From DATMNI01 sp035570275 (GTDB taxonomy: Bacteria > Acidobacteriota > Terriglobia > Bryobacterales > Bryobacteraceae): 28,368 nt of DNA. This document shows positions 8,103 to 15,285 of the stretch, one piece after another (the stretch's first letter is position 1; the number at the start of each line of letters is the position of its first letter). The DNA lies in the NCBI GenBank assembly GCA_035570275.1, contig DATMNI010000186.1, forward strand, positions 1-28,368. The letters are read 5' to 3'. Position numbers and translations under genes: made by a program. The notes under the pieces are model-generated. The model ran no database searches. It saw only the letters and a list, made by a program, of their open reading frames with translations, and had not been told where the DNA came from.

Positions 8103-8125
8103 GAGCCGCGACGGTCACGGAGCGG
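8103..8125. repeat. REP-like palindrome, diverged copy D
   Basis: This 23-base element matches copy A (6686-6708) at 20 of 23 positions, in the same orientation. It lies in the gap between the convergent AlkD-like gene and the TIGR03435 gene, about 0.9 kb from the broken RAYT. Confidence 0.55.
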
Positions 8126-8184
8126 CTGCCTCGAATGTTGGGAGCCATTTTCGATACGCCGCCCGTTCTGCACGTCAAAGGGCG

Positions 8185-9123
8185 TCAATTCGCGGTCGGC
8201 TTTTCCACGTGATCGATGATCAAGAAACTGACCGGCCCCCTCTCGGGCGACAGCTTCAACCCGATCTGCTCCTGCAGGGCGACGAAAAGGCTTGGCCCGG
8301 CGTCGGGGGGCGGCGCTGGATTGCTGGGATTGGCTGCATTGCCCACATCTCCTCCGCGGCCCGCGGGGACGCTTTGACCGCGCATGTAGGGGTCGGGCGT
8401 AAACTCCAAATGGAAATTGAACTTGCCGGCAATGCCCGTCTTATCGACGATGGCGCGGTCCACGCGCCCCGAGAGCCGCTGCGCGAATTGCGTCATGGTC
8501 GACCCTCGCACTTCGATCATCATGTCCCCTTTTCCGGTGGGTCCCATCATCATGACGCCGCAGACGTTCGGCGGGGGATCGCCTGGTTTCGGCGGCGCGG
8601 GCGGATGCGTCAGATCCAGGGGCGTGCACGCGCCCTCCGCCAACGGCTGCACTTTGAGGCCGCCTTTTCCCACGGTCATCGCATACACCGGCATCTCCCG
8701 CGTCTCGCGATGGGTCTGCAATCGGAAGCGCTCTTCGAGAAGCGCCTGGAGCATCGGCCCAGCTAGCATTTCCGTGCGTACCGGTCCATCGCCCTTCGCC
8801 GACAGACTGTAATGTTCGGACTGCATCCAGGAGGGCCCGCCCTCCATGTGCAGCGGCTGCGTGTTGATGCTGACGCCGTCGCCGAACGTGCCGAAGGCGG
8901 CCTGGACAAGGTTTTGCAGATCGACACACGGCATTTCCAACCGCCCCGGAGAGGGACTAAAGTTCCCGGCTCTGGGGGTGGGGCTGTTTTCGCACCCGTT
9001 ATTGGGCTTGAGCGACGCCACTTCAAACTGCGGCCGCGCTGGCGCCGGTTGTTCCTGGCTCCACGCGGCGGGCAGTAGCAGCAGTCCTACAGCCGTTGGC
9101 CAGGCGAAATTCGGTATCTTCAT
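8185..9123 (-). CDS. TIGR03435-family secreted protein
   Basis: The 312-residue product opens with a signal peptide (AVGLLLLPAAWSQ, cleavage near residue 22). It then shows the TIGR03435 pattern: FEVASLKPN, a LVQAAFG segment, GGPSWMQSEHYSLSAKGDG, LLEERFRLQTHRETREMPVYAMTVGKGGLKV, VDRAIVDKTGIAGKFNFHLEFTPD and a C-terminal LQEQIGLKLSPERGPVSFLIIDHVEKPT. The family is abundant in Solibacter-type Acidobacteria and its biochemical role is unknown. AGGAGG stands six bases before ATG 9123. It follows the ADOP permease by 40 bases on the same strand, so it is probably the last gene of the padR operon. Confidence 0.85.
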   Translation of the reverse strand: MKIPNFAWPTAVGLLLLPAAWSQEQPAPARPQFEVASLKPNNGCENSPTPRAGNFSPSPGRLEMPCVDLQNLVQAAFGTFGDGVSINTQPLHMEGGPSWMQSEHYSLSAKGDGPVRTEMLAGPMLQALLEERFRLQTHRETREMPVYAMTVGKGGLKVQPLAEGACTPLDLTHPPAPPKPGDPPPNVCGVMMMGPTGKGDMMIEVRGSTMTQFAQRLSGRVDRAIVDKTGIAGKFNFHLEFTPDPYMRGQSVPAGRGGDVGNAANPSNPAPPPDAGPSLFVALQEQIGLKLSPERGPVSFLIIDHVEKPTAN

Positions 9124-9163
9124 TACCAGCCTCCTTCTGCTATGGTCCGGAATGGAGTCGCAG

Positions 9164-11809
9164 TTATTCGTACCGCAGGGAAATCACCGGGTCCACCCGC
9201 GTCGCGCGCCGCGCCGGCACATAGCACGCCATCGCTGCAACCGCGCAAAACAGCGCCGCCACTCCCACGAACGTTAGCGGATCGGTTGGCTGTACTTCGA
9301 AAAGCAGGCTGCGCATCCACCGCGTCACACTCCACGCGCAGACAAAACCCAGTGCAATTCCGCCCAGCCACAGAGTCGCCCCTTGCCGCAGCACGAGTCC
9401 CATTACAGCGCTCGGTTGCGCGCCCAGAGCCATGCGGATGCCGATTTCCGCCGTCCTCCGTTGTACCGAATACGCCATCAGCGCGTACAGACCCAGCAGC
9501 GAGAGAAACAGTGAGATGCCGCCGAACACGGTCAACACGAGCGTTTGGAAACGCCGTTCCGCGCTCGCCTCGGAAATCAACTGTTCCATCGTTCGCACGT
9601 CGGCGACCGCCAACGCCGCGTCCATGTTTCTCACCAGGCCGCGGAGGGCCGAAGCGGTCCGCTCTAGAGGCAGCGTACCCCGCACCACGACGACGGCCGA
9701 ACCAGTTGGGGTCTGCCACAGCGGCGAATAGAATTGCATCGGCGGAGTCGTGTCCAGCTCTCGCATCCGCACGTCCGCCACCACGCCGACGATTGTCCGC
9801 CAGCCGGTTGCATGCACACGCTTACCCAGCGCCGTCCGTCCCGGAAAATATCTTCGCTCAAAGCTCCTGCTCACGATAATCACCGGCGTCCGCCCAGCCG
9901 CATCGCCATCATCGAAGGCCCTGCCCGCAAGCAGCGGAATTCCCATCGCGGCAAAGTACCGTGGCGTCACCGAACGGCTTTCGAAGGAGGTCTTCTCGTC
10001 GAACGGATTCCCCTCCACTTCAATTAAACTGATCGATTCTCCACCGCCCAGCGGAACGTGGTCAACGGCCGCTGCCTCCTGCACGCCCGGCACAGCTCGG
10101 ACCCGCGCCACCAGGGTGTGGAAGAATTCGTTCTGTCGCTGCGGACTGTTGTATCGCCCGTCCAGTTGAAGGCCCATCGTAACCGTCCGGAATGATGCAA
10201 AGCCCTTATCCACAGACCGTAGTCTCAAAAAGCTATGGATCAGCAGGCCCGACCCGATCAGCAGCACGATGGTGAGCGCCATCTCGGCCACAATCAGCCA
10301 GCTATGCAGCCGGCTGGCGCCGCTTCTGACGCTGCGAGCCCCCGAACCTTTGATAGTTTCGTTCAAATTGCAACGCGAACCGGACCACGCCGGAAATAAT
10401 CCCGAAAACACCGCGGTCGCCAGCGAAACGCAAATTGTAAACAGCAGGACGCGTCCATCGATTGAGGTTTCTTCAATCCGCGGAATGTTAGCCGGATGGA
10501 AGTCCACCAAAAGACGCACGATCCAAAACGCGGCTGCCATCCCGAGGACGCCGCCGGCCAAGGCGACACACAAAGATTCCGCCAGAAGTTGCCGCACCAG
10601 CCGCAGACGTGAAGCGCCCAGCGCCGCGCGAATGCTAATCTCCCGCGCCCTACCGCTAGCGCGGGCAAGTCCGAGGCCCGCTACGTTCGAGCATGCGATC
10701 ACCAGCACCAGCAACACCGCCGCCATGAAGATCAGCAACGCGCGGCGCGAGCCGCCCGTGATCTCTTCATCAAACGGGCGAACCACACCCTGAGGCTTTC
10801 TGTTCTGTTGCTGGAAGGGCGGATCGAATCGCGAGCTGATGGCGGCGATCTCCACCTGCGCCTGGCTCAGGCTCACTCCCGGTCGCAACCGTCCGATAGC
10901 GTTGCCCGGATTGTCATCGCGCGACGCCCTTTGCTCCGGAGTCATCGTCCAAGGCACCCAAATCTCAGTCGTCTTCCCCGTCGTCTCCAGGCTCTCTGTG
11001 CCGTGCGGAAAGGCAAACCCGGCCGGCATCACTCCGATAATCCGGTACGGCCGCGCGTTCAGCAGCATCTCTCTCCCCAGCACGTTGCGGTCGCCTGCGA
11101 ACCGCGACTGCCAAAACGGCTGGCTGATTACCACAACACGTTCATGGCCCGGCTGAGTGTCGGCATCGTCTGGTGTCCGGCCGAGTGCAGGGGAAACACC
11201 CAGCACGCGGAAAAAGTCCCCAGTCACGCGCGATCCGGTGGCGCGGAACGCCGCGTCGCCTAACGAAGCATTCAGCCCGTTGTTGGTGAACATCGCCATA
11301 CTCTCAAATGAGCGGCTCTGCTTTTGCCACGTGAAGAAATCTCCGTTGACTGGCCCAAACGCTTCCAGCGGAACGTCGGGAATGCCGGGAATCGGCTCGT
11401 AGAGAAAGACCAGTCGCTCCGAGTCACGGTAAGGCAAATCGCGCAGCAGCACCGCGTTGACCAGGCTGAAAACCGCCGTGGTCGCGCCTATCCCCAAGGC
11501 CAGCGTCACCACCGCCAGCCCGGCAAAACCCGGAGTGGAGCGCAGCCGCCGCAGACCGTAATGAATGTCCGACAGAAGCGAGTCCAGCAGGTCCGCTCCA
11601 CGGGCTTCGCGGCACGCTTCTTTGGTTTGCCCGACGCTGCCGAATTCCAGCCGCGCCTGCCGCTCCGCCTCGCCGCGCTCCATGCCGCCGCGCTTCAGGT
11701 CTTCGGCATACCGCTCCACGTGGAACCGCAGTTCATCGTCCATCTCGCGCTCCACCACCCGCCGCTGCAGCGTGGCGCGCAGCCAGGAACGAAAGCGTTT
11801 CACCAGCAT
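9164..11809 (-). CDS. ADOP-type ABC transporter permease (MacB/FtsX-like, duplicated)
   Basis: The product is 881 residues. An N-terminal acidobacterial prefix (RRVVEREMDDELRFHVERYAEDLKRGGM, residues about 1-75) precedes a first membrane helix (FAGLAVVTLALGIGATTAVFSLVNAVLL). A MacB-like periplasmic domain and FtsX-type permease helices (about 370-480) follow. A second such half comes next, with helices near 515-540 and 750-870. This duplicated layout is the acidobacterial orphan permease; no ATPase gene is nearby, as usual for the type. The start at 11809 overlaps the padR stop (TGATG), with GAGGGGG just upstream; an in-frame extension to 11869 lies inside padR and is rejected. Transport substrate unknown; the family is thought to act in export or membrane stress. 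Confidence 0.9.
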   Translation of the reverse strand: MLVKRFRSWLRATLQRRVVEREMDDELRFHVERYAEDLKRGGMERGEAERQARLEFGSVGQTKEACREARGADLLDSLLSDIHYGLRRLRSTPGFAGLAVVTLALGIGATTAVFSLVNAVLLRDLPYRDSERLVFLYEPIPGIPDVPLEAFGPVNGDFFTWQKQSRSFESMAMFTNNGLNASLGDAAFRATGSRVTGDFFRVLGVSPALGRTPDDADTQPGHERVVVISQPFWQSRFAGDRNVLGREMLLNARPYRIIGVMPAGFAFPHGTESLETTGKTTEIWVPWTMTPEQRASRDDNPGNAIGRLRPGVSLSQAQVEIAAISSRFDPPFQQQNRKPQGVVRPFDEEITGGSRRALLIFMAAVLLVLVIACSNVAGLGLARASGRAREISIRAALGASRLRLVRQLLAESLCVALAGGVLGMAAAFWIVRLLVDFHPANIPRIEETSIDGRVLLFTICVSLATAVFSGLFPAWSGSRCNLNETIKGSGARSVRSGASRLHSWLIVAEMALTIVLLIGSGLLIHSFLRLRSVDKGFASFRTVTMGLQLDGRYNSPQRQNEFFHTLVARVRAVPGVQEAAAVDHVPLGGGESISLIEVEGNPFDEKTSFESRSVTPRYFAAMGIPLLAGRAFDDGDAAGRTPVIIVSRSFERRYFPGRTALGKRVHATGWRTIVGVVADVRMRELDTTPPMQFYSPLWQTPTGSAVVVVRGTLPLERTASALRGLVRNMDAALAVADVRTMEQLISEASAERRFQTLVLTVFGGISLFLSLLGLYALMAYSVQRRTAEIGIRMALGAQPSAVMGLVLRQGATLWLGGIALGFVCAWSVTRWMRSLLFEVQPTDPLTFVGVAALFCAVAAMACYVPARRATRVDPVISLRYE

Positions 11810-12150
11810 CACACCCCCTCTGGCGTGGCGCGCAGAACCGCCGCGATGGCGCCAGCCATCTTGTCCCAATATTCGGTCTCGGCCTGCAACGCTCGCCGGC
11901 CCGCCGCCGTCAATCGGTAATATTTCGCCTTACGCTTGTTCTCGGATTCGCCCCACTGGCTGGCAATCAAGCCCTGGTGCTCCAGCCTGTACAGCGCCGG
12001 ATAAAGCGACCCCTGCTGAATCTGCAAACGCTCCCCCGAGATCTGCTGGATGCGCAGCAGGACGCCGTACCCATGCAGCGGCCCCAGCGACACTGCTTTG
12101 AGAATGAGCAGGTCAAGTGTCCCCTGCAAGAGATCGAGCTTTTTCGCCAT
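11809..12150 (-). CDS. PadR-family transcriptional repressor, acidobacterial type
   Basis: The 113-residue product begins LLQGTLDLLILKAVSLGPLHGYGVLLRIQQIS, the classic PadR winged-helix start. QGSLYPALYRLEHQGLIASQW, as recognition helix and wing, follows, then KAKYYRLTAAGRRAL and a short C-terminal helix. The family commonly represses adjacent transporter genes. AGGAG stands before ATG 12150. It overlaps the ADOP permease start by one base, so the two are translationally coupled and the repressor probably controls this operon and itself. The effector is unknown. Confidence 0.9.
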   Translation of the reverse strand: MAKKLDLLQGTLDLLILKAVSLGPLHGYGVLLRIQQISGERLQIQQGSLYPALYRLEHQGLIASQWGESENKRKAKYYRLTAAGRRALQAETEYWDKMAGAIAAVLRATPEGV

Positions 12151-12162
12151 CCCTCTCCTAGA

Positions 12163-12208
12163 CCGTCAAGGAGAGCATAGCAGAGGCGGAAGTGAGCGGT
12201 CAAGGAGA
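12163..12208 (-). promoter_or_regulatory. padR operon promoter with paired direct repeats
   Basis: On the minus strand TTGACC (12203-12198) and TATGCT (12179-12174) are separated by 18 bases. A 12-base direct repeat, TCTCCTTGAC followed by C or G and then G, occurs at 12208-12197 (over the -35) and 12174-12163 (at the predicted start site), with one mismatch. The repeats are 34 bases apart, near three helical turns. They may be the PadR operator, though they do not resemble the common ATGT-N8-ACAT type. Confidence 0.5.
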
Positions 12209-12234
12209 TGCCAACGACAGGAGATGCCAACGAC
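12203..12234. repeat. Perfect 16-bp tandem duplication
   Basis: AGGAGATGCCAACGAC occurs twice in immediate succession (12203-12218 and 12219-12234). Each copy carries a ribosome-site-like AGGAG fused to an ATG. The duplication shifts the frame by one base, so only the second ATG (12224) leads into the PDZ remnant. Confidence 0.85.
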
Positions 12235-12415
12235 CCAGGTCGGCCCCTCCAGCCCGGCCGCCGAAGCGGGCCTCCGCCGCGGCGACGTGATTCAGGAAGT
12301 CAACCGCAAGCCCGTCAAGAGTACCGCCGATTTCGAGCGCGCCGTCGCCGGCTCGAAAGCGGGCACTCTTCTGTTGGTCAACCGGCACGGCAGCACCATG
12401 TACCTGGCTGTCTAA
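12224..12415 (+). pseudogene. 3' remnant of an HtrA/DegP-like protease: lone PDZ domain
   Basis: A 63-codon frame (VGPSSPAAEAGLRRGDVIQE, then VNRKPVKSTADFERAVAGSKAGTLLLVNRHG) is the C-terminal part of a PDZ domain as found at the end of DegP/HtrA. The trypsin-like domain and the first PDZ are absent; sequence upstream of 12224 is the padR promoter region. A strong terminator follows at 12433, as if the original 3' end had survived intact. Initiation at ATG 12224 would be poor because AGGAG abuts the ATG. The frame is undamaged, so a short expressed PDZ protein cannot be excluded. I treat it as a truncated relic. Confidence 0.6.
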
Positions 12416-12432
12416 GCGGAACCGACAGACTG

Positions 12433-12475
12433 GCGGGCCCGGGGATACTCCGACCCTGGGCCGGCGTTTTTTATT
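12433..12475 (+). terminator. Rho-independent terminator after the PDZ remnant
   Basis: Arms GCGGGCCCGGGG (12433-12444) and CCCTGGGCCGGC (12454-12465) pair at 10 of 12 positions plus one wobble, with a 9-base loop, then CG and TTTTTTATT. It acts on the plus strand. The stop codon of the opposing PHP gene lies inside the T-run. Confidence 0.75.
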
Positions 12476-13304
12476 GCGCGTCGCCGGCGCGGAGTCTTTC
12501 GACGAGGTCGTTCGGAATCGAGAGATTGCCCTGGCAGCCAGTGCCCAGCCGGACGCCGGGTTTGACGGCGCCGTGGAAATCCGAACCGCCGGTTACCATC
12601 AGGCCGTAAGAGCTGGCGAGGCCCAGATACAACCCGGTGTCAGCGGCCGTGTGGTCGCTATGATAGGCTTCGATGGCGTTCATGCCGGCGTCGCGTAATT
12701 CGGGCATCAGGGCCGGCACGTCGCCTTTGACGCGCACGGGGTGTGCCATGGACGCGATGCCGCCGGCGCTTCGGATGCGGGCCACGCCTTCGGCGAACTG
12801 GGGCTCGCTGCGGTAGACATAGCCCTTCGCCGATTCGTCCAGATAATTGTCAAATGCCTGACGGAGGTTGTCGACGTAACCCTTCGCCACCATGATCTGC
12901 GCGAAGTGCGGCCGGCCGGTCATGCCCTTGCCGCGGGCCTCGGCCTCCTCCAAGGTAATGTCGAAGCCCAGTTCCTGGAGGCGCGCGATCAGCCGGATGT
13001 TGCGGTCGCGGCGGGCCGCCTGCTGACCCAGCACCCAGGTGCGGAAATCGCCCATCCCGTTGTTGGCCAGGAAGTATCCCAGCAGATGCACCGAATGGCC
13101 GTGCAGCTTGGTGGAGAGCTCGATGCCGCAGACCAGTTGGACGCCGGCTGCGGCGGCAAGCGGTACCGCCTGGTCGTATCCCTTGAAGGTGTCGTGATCC
13201 GTGATGCCGAGCGTGTCTACGCCGGCGCGGACCGCTTCCTGGATCAGTTCCTCGGGCGAACAGGTGCCATCGGATTCGTTAGTGTGCGAGTGCAGATCGA
13301 TCAA
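12471..13304 (-). CDS. PHP-domain phosphoesterase (RNase AM / YciV-like)
   Basis: The 277-residue product has all PHP motifs: DLHSHTNESDG (residues 3-13), GITDHDT (about 37-43), CGIEL, GRPHFA, ASMAHP and GGSDFHG. These supply the histidine and aspartate ligands of a trinuclear metal site. The family includes 3',5'-nucleotide bisphosphate phosphatases and E. coli RNase AM (YciV), which trims 5' ends of small RNAs and degrades pAp. The length matches. Translation starts at TTG 13304 since DLHSH follows at once and no in-frame ATG exists upstream; the SD is weak. It is a single gene converging on the PDZ remnant. Exact substrate uncertain. Confidence 0.85.
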   Translation of the reverse strand: MIDLHSHTNESDGTCSPEELIQEAVRAGVDTLGITDHDTFKGYDQAVPLAAAAGVQLVCGIELSTKLHGHSVHLLGYFLANNGMGDFRTWVLGQQAARRDRNIRLIARLQELGFDITLEEAEARGKGMTGRPHFAQIMVAKGYVDNLRQAFDNYLDESAKGYVYRSEPQFAEGVARIRSAGGIASMAHPVRVKGDVPALMPELRDAGMNAIEAYHSDHTAADTGLYLGLASSYGLMVTGGSDFHGAVKPGVRLGTGCQGNLSIPNDLVERLRAGDAQ

Positions 13305-13363
13305 AGCAGACCCAACCTAAACGTTCCAGTGTAGCTCATGACACCCTCAATCACCCCAGTAGG

Positions 13364-13456
13364 ACAGACCATCGTCTTTTGTGGTCTGTCGCCTTCCCCG
13401 CCACCCCGCCCCACAGACCATCGTCTTTTGTGGACTGTCGCCTTCCCCGCCACCCC
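13364..13456. repeat. Two tandem 44-bp repeats with internal hairpins
   Basis: Copies at 13364-13407 and 13413-13456 differ at one base and recur with a 49-base period. Each starts with ACAGACCA and carries TGGTCTGT ten bases later, an 8-base perfect hairpin in copy 1 and one mismatch in copy 2. A shared tail CGCCTTCCCCGCCACCCC follows. They lie between divergent genes, upstream of the DUF1080 gene. They are too few and too short to be CRISPR. Confidence 0.7.
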
Positions 13457-13480
13457 ACCTCACTCGCCGGCCCGGGGCCC

Positions 13481-13510
13481 GGGGTACTAAGGGGTACTCC
13501 GGGGTGCCGA
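13481..13510. repeat. Three 10-bp-phased GGGGT repeats upstream of the DUF1080 gene
   Basis: GGGGTACTAA, GGGGTACTCC and GGGGTGCCGA follow one another without gap at exactly helical spacing, 21 bases before the DUF1080 start codon. This could be a protein-binding array or simple-sequence slippage. TAATCT at 13519-13524 looks like a -10 element placing transcription start almost at ATG 13532. Confidence 0.4.
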
Positions 13511-13531
13511 TGTCGCGGTAATCTTGGAAAC

Positions 13532-14377
13532 ATGTGCTACCCAGCCGCTCTAACCTCACTGGCGCTTTACGCCATCGCCACCCTTGCCGTTCCAGCCGGT
13601 GCCCAAACTCCCACGCCCAAGCCCGGCGATCTAGGATTTAAGGACACACCCATGTTGCCGGGCTTGCCGTGGCATGTGCACGATCCGGACCGCCCCCATC
13701 CGCCAACGATCGCTCCGCCATCCGCACCCGGCGGGCCTCCGTCCGACGCCATCGTGCTCTTCGGCGGCAAGGATCTTTCGCAGTGGGAGCAACATGTGAA
13801 GGAAGGCAATGTCGAGAAGTCGGTGGCGCCCACCTGGAAGATCGGTGACGGCTTTTTCGAAGTGGACGCGCGCCGGGGCGGCCTCTTCACCCGCGAAAAA
13901 TTCGGCGATTGCCAGCTTCACGTGGAGTGGTCGTCGCCCATCGAAGTCAAGGGCACCAGCCAGGGCCGCGGCAATAGCGGCGTGTTGCTCATGAGCCGAT
14001 ATGAAATCCAGGTATTGGACGCCTACCAGAACCCCACGTACGCCGATGGCCAGGCGGCCGCGATCTACGGACAGTGGCCGCCGCTGGCCAGCCCGGCCCG
14101 CAAACCCGGCGAGTGGAACACTTACGATATTCTCTTCGACGCCCCTCGCTTCGATGGCGAAAAACTGGTGAGACCGGCCTTCGTCACCGTGCTCTATAAC
14201 GGCGTCATGGTGCACCACCACAAGGAACTCATGGGACCAATGGTCTACCGCCAGGTGGCCCACTACACCCCGCACGGAGCCGAAGAACCGCTGATGCTGC
14301 AAGACCACAATAACCCCGTAAGGTATCGCAACATTTGGATCCGGCGGCTCAAGGCGTACGACCAGCCGGAAAAATGA
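13532..14377 (+). CDS. Secreted DUF1080 (3-keto-disaccharide hydrolase-type) protein
   Basis: The 281-residue product opens with a signal peptide (LTSLALYAIATLAVPAGAQ, cleavage near residue 23). A proline-rich spacer precedes the DUF1080 lectin-like fold: IVLFGGKDLSQWEQH, WKIGDGFFEVDARRGGLFTREKFGDCQLHVEW, RGNSGVLLMSRYEIQVLDAY, then GEWNTYDILFDAPRF and LQDHNNPVRYRNIWIRRL at the end. The NSG...YEIQVLD stretch is the hallmark. The family is secreted, carbohydrate-related and includes 3-keto-glucoside hydrolases. ATG 13532 is chosen because the signal peptide begins there; the open frame upstream runs through repeats. Only a weak GGAAA precedes it. Activity is inferred. Confidence 0.85.
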   Translation: MCYPAALTSLALYAIATLAVPAGAQTPTPKPGDLGFKDTPMLPGLPWHVHDPDRPHPPTIAPPSAPGGPPSDAIVLFGGKDLSQWEQHVKEGNVEKSVAPTWKIGDGFFEVDARRGGLFTREKFGDCQLHVEWSSPIEVKGTSQGRGNSGVLLMSRYEIQVLDAYQNPTYADGQAAAIYGQWPPLASPARKPGEWNTYDILFDAPRFDGEKLVRPAFVTVLYNGVMVHHHKELMGPMVYRQVAHYTPHGAEEPLMLQDHNNPVRYRNIWIRRLKAYDQPEK

Positions 14378-14536
14378 AGAAGCGGCCGGCGATCCGGTGA
14401 TGCCGGACAGGGAGAAAGCAACCTCCTCCGCTGGCTGATTGAAAACGACTGGCTATCAGGCATAGTCGCGCTTCCGCTGAACAGGTTCTACAACACCGCA
14501 TGCGACCTATCAGGGCTTTCTTTTCGGTAAAATATA

Positions 14537-14565
14537 TTGACGATTTCAATGAGATTTACTATATT
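14537..14565 (+). promoter_or_regulatory. Strong sigma-70 promoter of the toxin-like cassette
   Basis: TTGACG (14537-14542) and TATATT (14560-14565) are separated by exactly 17 bases in an A/T-rich patch unlike the surrounding DNA. Transcription would start near 14572, about 20 bases before the first possible start codon of the nuclease-like gene. Confidence 0.7.
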
Positions 14566-14592
14566 TGTAGTTTGTTTGAACTCCGTGTATGA

Positions 14593-14967
14593 TTGGCCGG
14601 CAAGTACGAAAACGTGGCGCTATTGACGAAGGGTTTCAAAACGGGACAACGGCATGGGCACTTTGTTAAGCACGTGCAGCAAAGGCGTGAGATCGCGGCC
14701 GCAGACGAGAGCACATACGAGGCGCTTGCCGATCAGTTTTTGGGAGCCGCCAGGAAGCCGAGTACCCTTGAGTGCAAGCGCGCTGGAGGGGATACGATCA
14801 GGTTCGACTGCAAGAGTGACGAATACGGCATTCAAGACGCGAATGGTTTTATTCGGACTTACTTTCGACCGGATCCGAGCCGTCACGGATTGTCCACAAA
14901 CTTTCACTACATGTGCCAGGAGTGCCGAACAATCTTTTTGCCGGCCGGGGGAACGCAGGTCATATGA
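14593..14967 (+). CDS. Putative BECR-fold RNase toxin-like protein
   Basis: The product has up to 124 residues. GHFVKHVQQR, YEALADQFLG, a polar strand GGDTIRFDCKSDEYGIQDANG and FIRTYFRPDPSRHG follow the order seen in Barnase-EndoU-ColicinE5/D-RelE (BECR) toxin domains of polymorphic toxins. The His-x3-His near residue 22 and the RTYFRP strand with a nearby histidine would form the active site. No secretion or delivery module is attached. An in-frame TGA stands directly before TTG 14593; GTG 14614 is the next candidate, and no SD is evident, so the start is uncertain. The stop overlaps the next gene by ATGA, the usual toxin-immunity coupling. A strong promoter lies just upstream. The fold is inferred from motif order only. 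Confidence 0.5.
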   Translation: MAGKYENVALLTKGFKTGQRHGHFVKHVQQRREIAAADESTYEALADQFLGAARKPSTLECKRAGGDTIRFDCKSDEYGIQDANGFIRTYFRPDPSRHGLSTNFHYMCQECRTIFLPAGGTQVI

Positions 14968-15284
14968 TGATGTGCCCAGTTTGCGCATACCCGTTTCTAT
15001 CTGACGATGCGTTGAACCACGACATCTGTCCTTCCTGTGGCACAGAATTTGGCTACGACGATGTAGCTTATGCCCATGAGGCCCTTCGAATGGAGTGGAT
15101 ACGAAACGGCGGTCAGTGGTTCGATAGGTCAATAGGGCCGCCGCCAGACTGGGACCCGGTCGCACAGGTGATGGCGGTTTTTTACAGACCCCGATTCACC
15201 AGCCGGAGTACGCCCCTCATGACAACCTTCCACCCGGATATACCAACCCTCGCGCCAGAAGACTTGTACTGGGCAGGCCAATAG
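14964..15284 (+). CDS. Zinc-ribbon protein, candidate immunity protein
   Basis: The 106-residue product starts MMMCPVCAYPFL and has a CxxC-x14-CxxC zinc ribbon (CPVC and CPSC), then EFGYDDVAYAHEALRMEWIRNGGQWF and a Trp/Pro-rich tail (PPPDWDPVAQV). Small proteins with this ribbon followed by FGYDD and WI-x-G-x-WF occur widely in bacteria without assigned function, often near polymorphic toxins. ATG 14964 overlaps the TGA of the nuclease-like gene; ATG 14967 and 14970 are also possible, with GCAGGT upstream. Tight coupling suggests it protects against the upstream protein. This role is inference; the zinc ribbon is visible. Confidence 0.6.
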   Translation: MMMCPVCAYPFLSDDALNHDICPSCGTEFGYDDVAYAHEALRMEWIRNGGQWFDRSIGPPPDWDPVAQVMAVFYRPRFTSRSTPLMTTFHPDIPTLAPEDLYWAGQ

Positions 15285-15285
15285 A

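Noticed and set aside
11810..11869. 20-residue N-terminal extension of the ADOP permease
   Set aside because: It lies inside padR in another frame. The TGATG junction with GAGGGGG marks the real start at 11809.
12208..12609. 133-codon plus-strand frame from the first ATG of the 16-bp duplication
   Set aside because: It is one base out of phase with the PDZ remnant, runs through the terminator and into the opposing PHP gene, and has no domain similarity.
13364..13456. Possible CRISPR array
   Set aside because: Only two 44-bp units separated by five bases, with no unique spacers and no cas genes.
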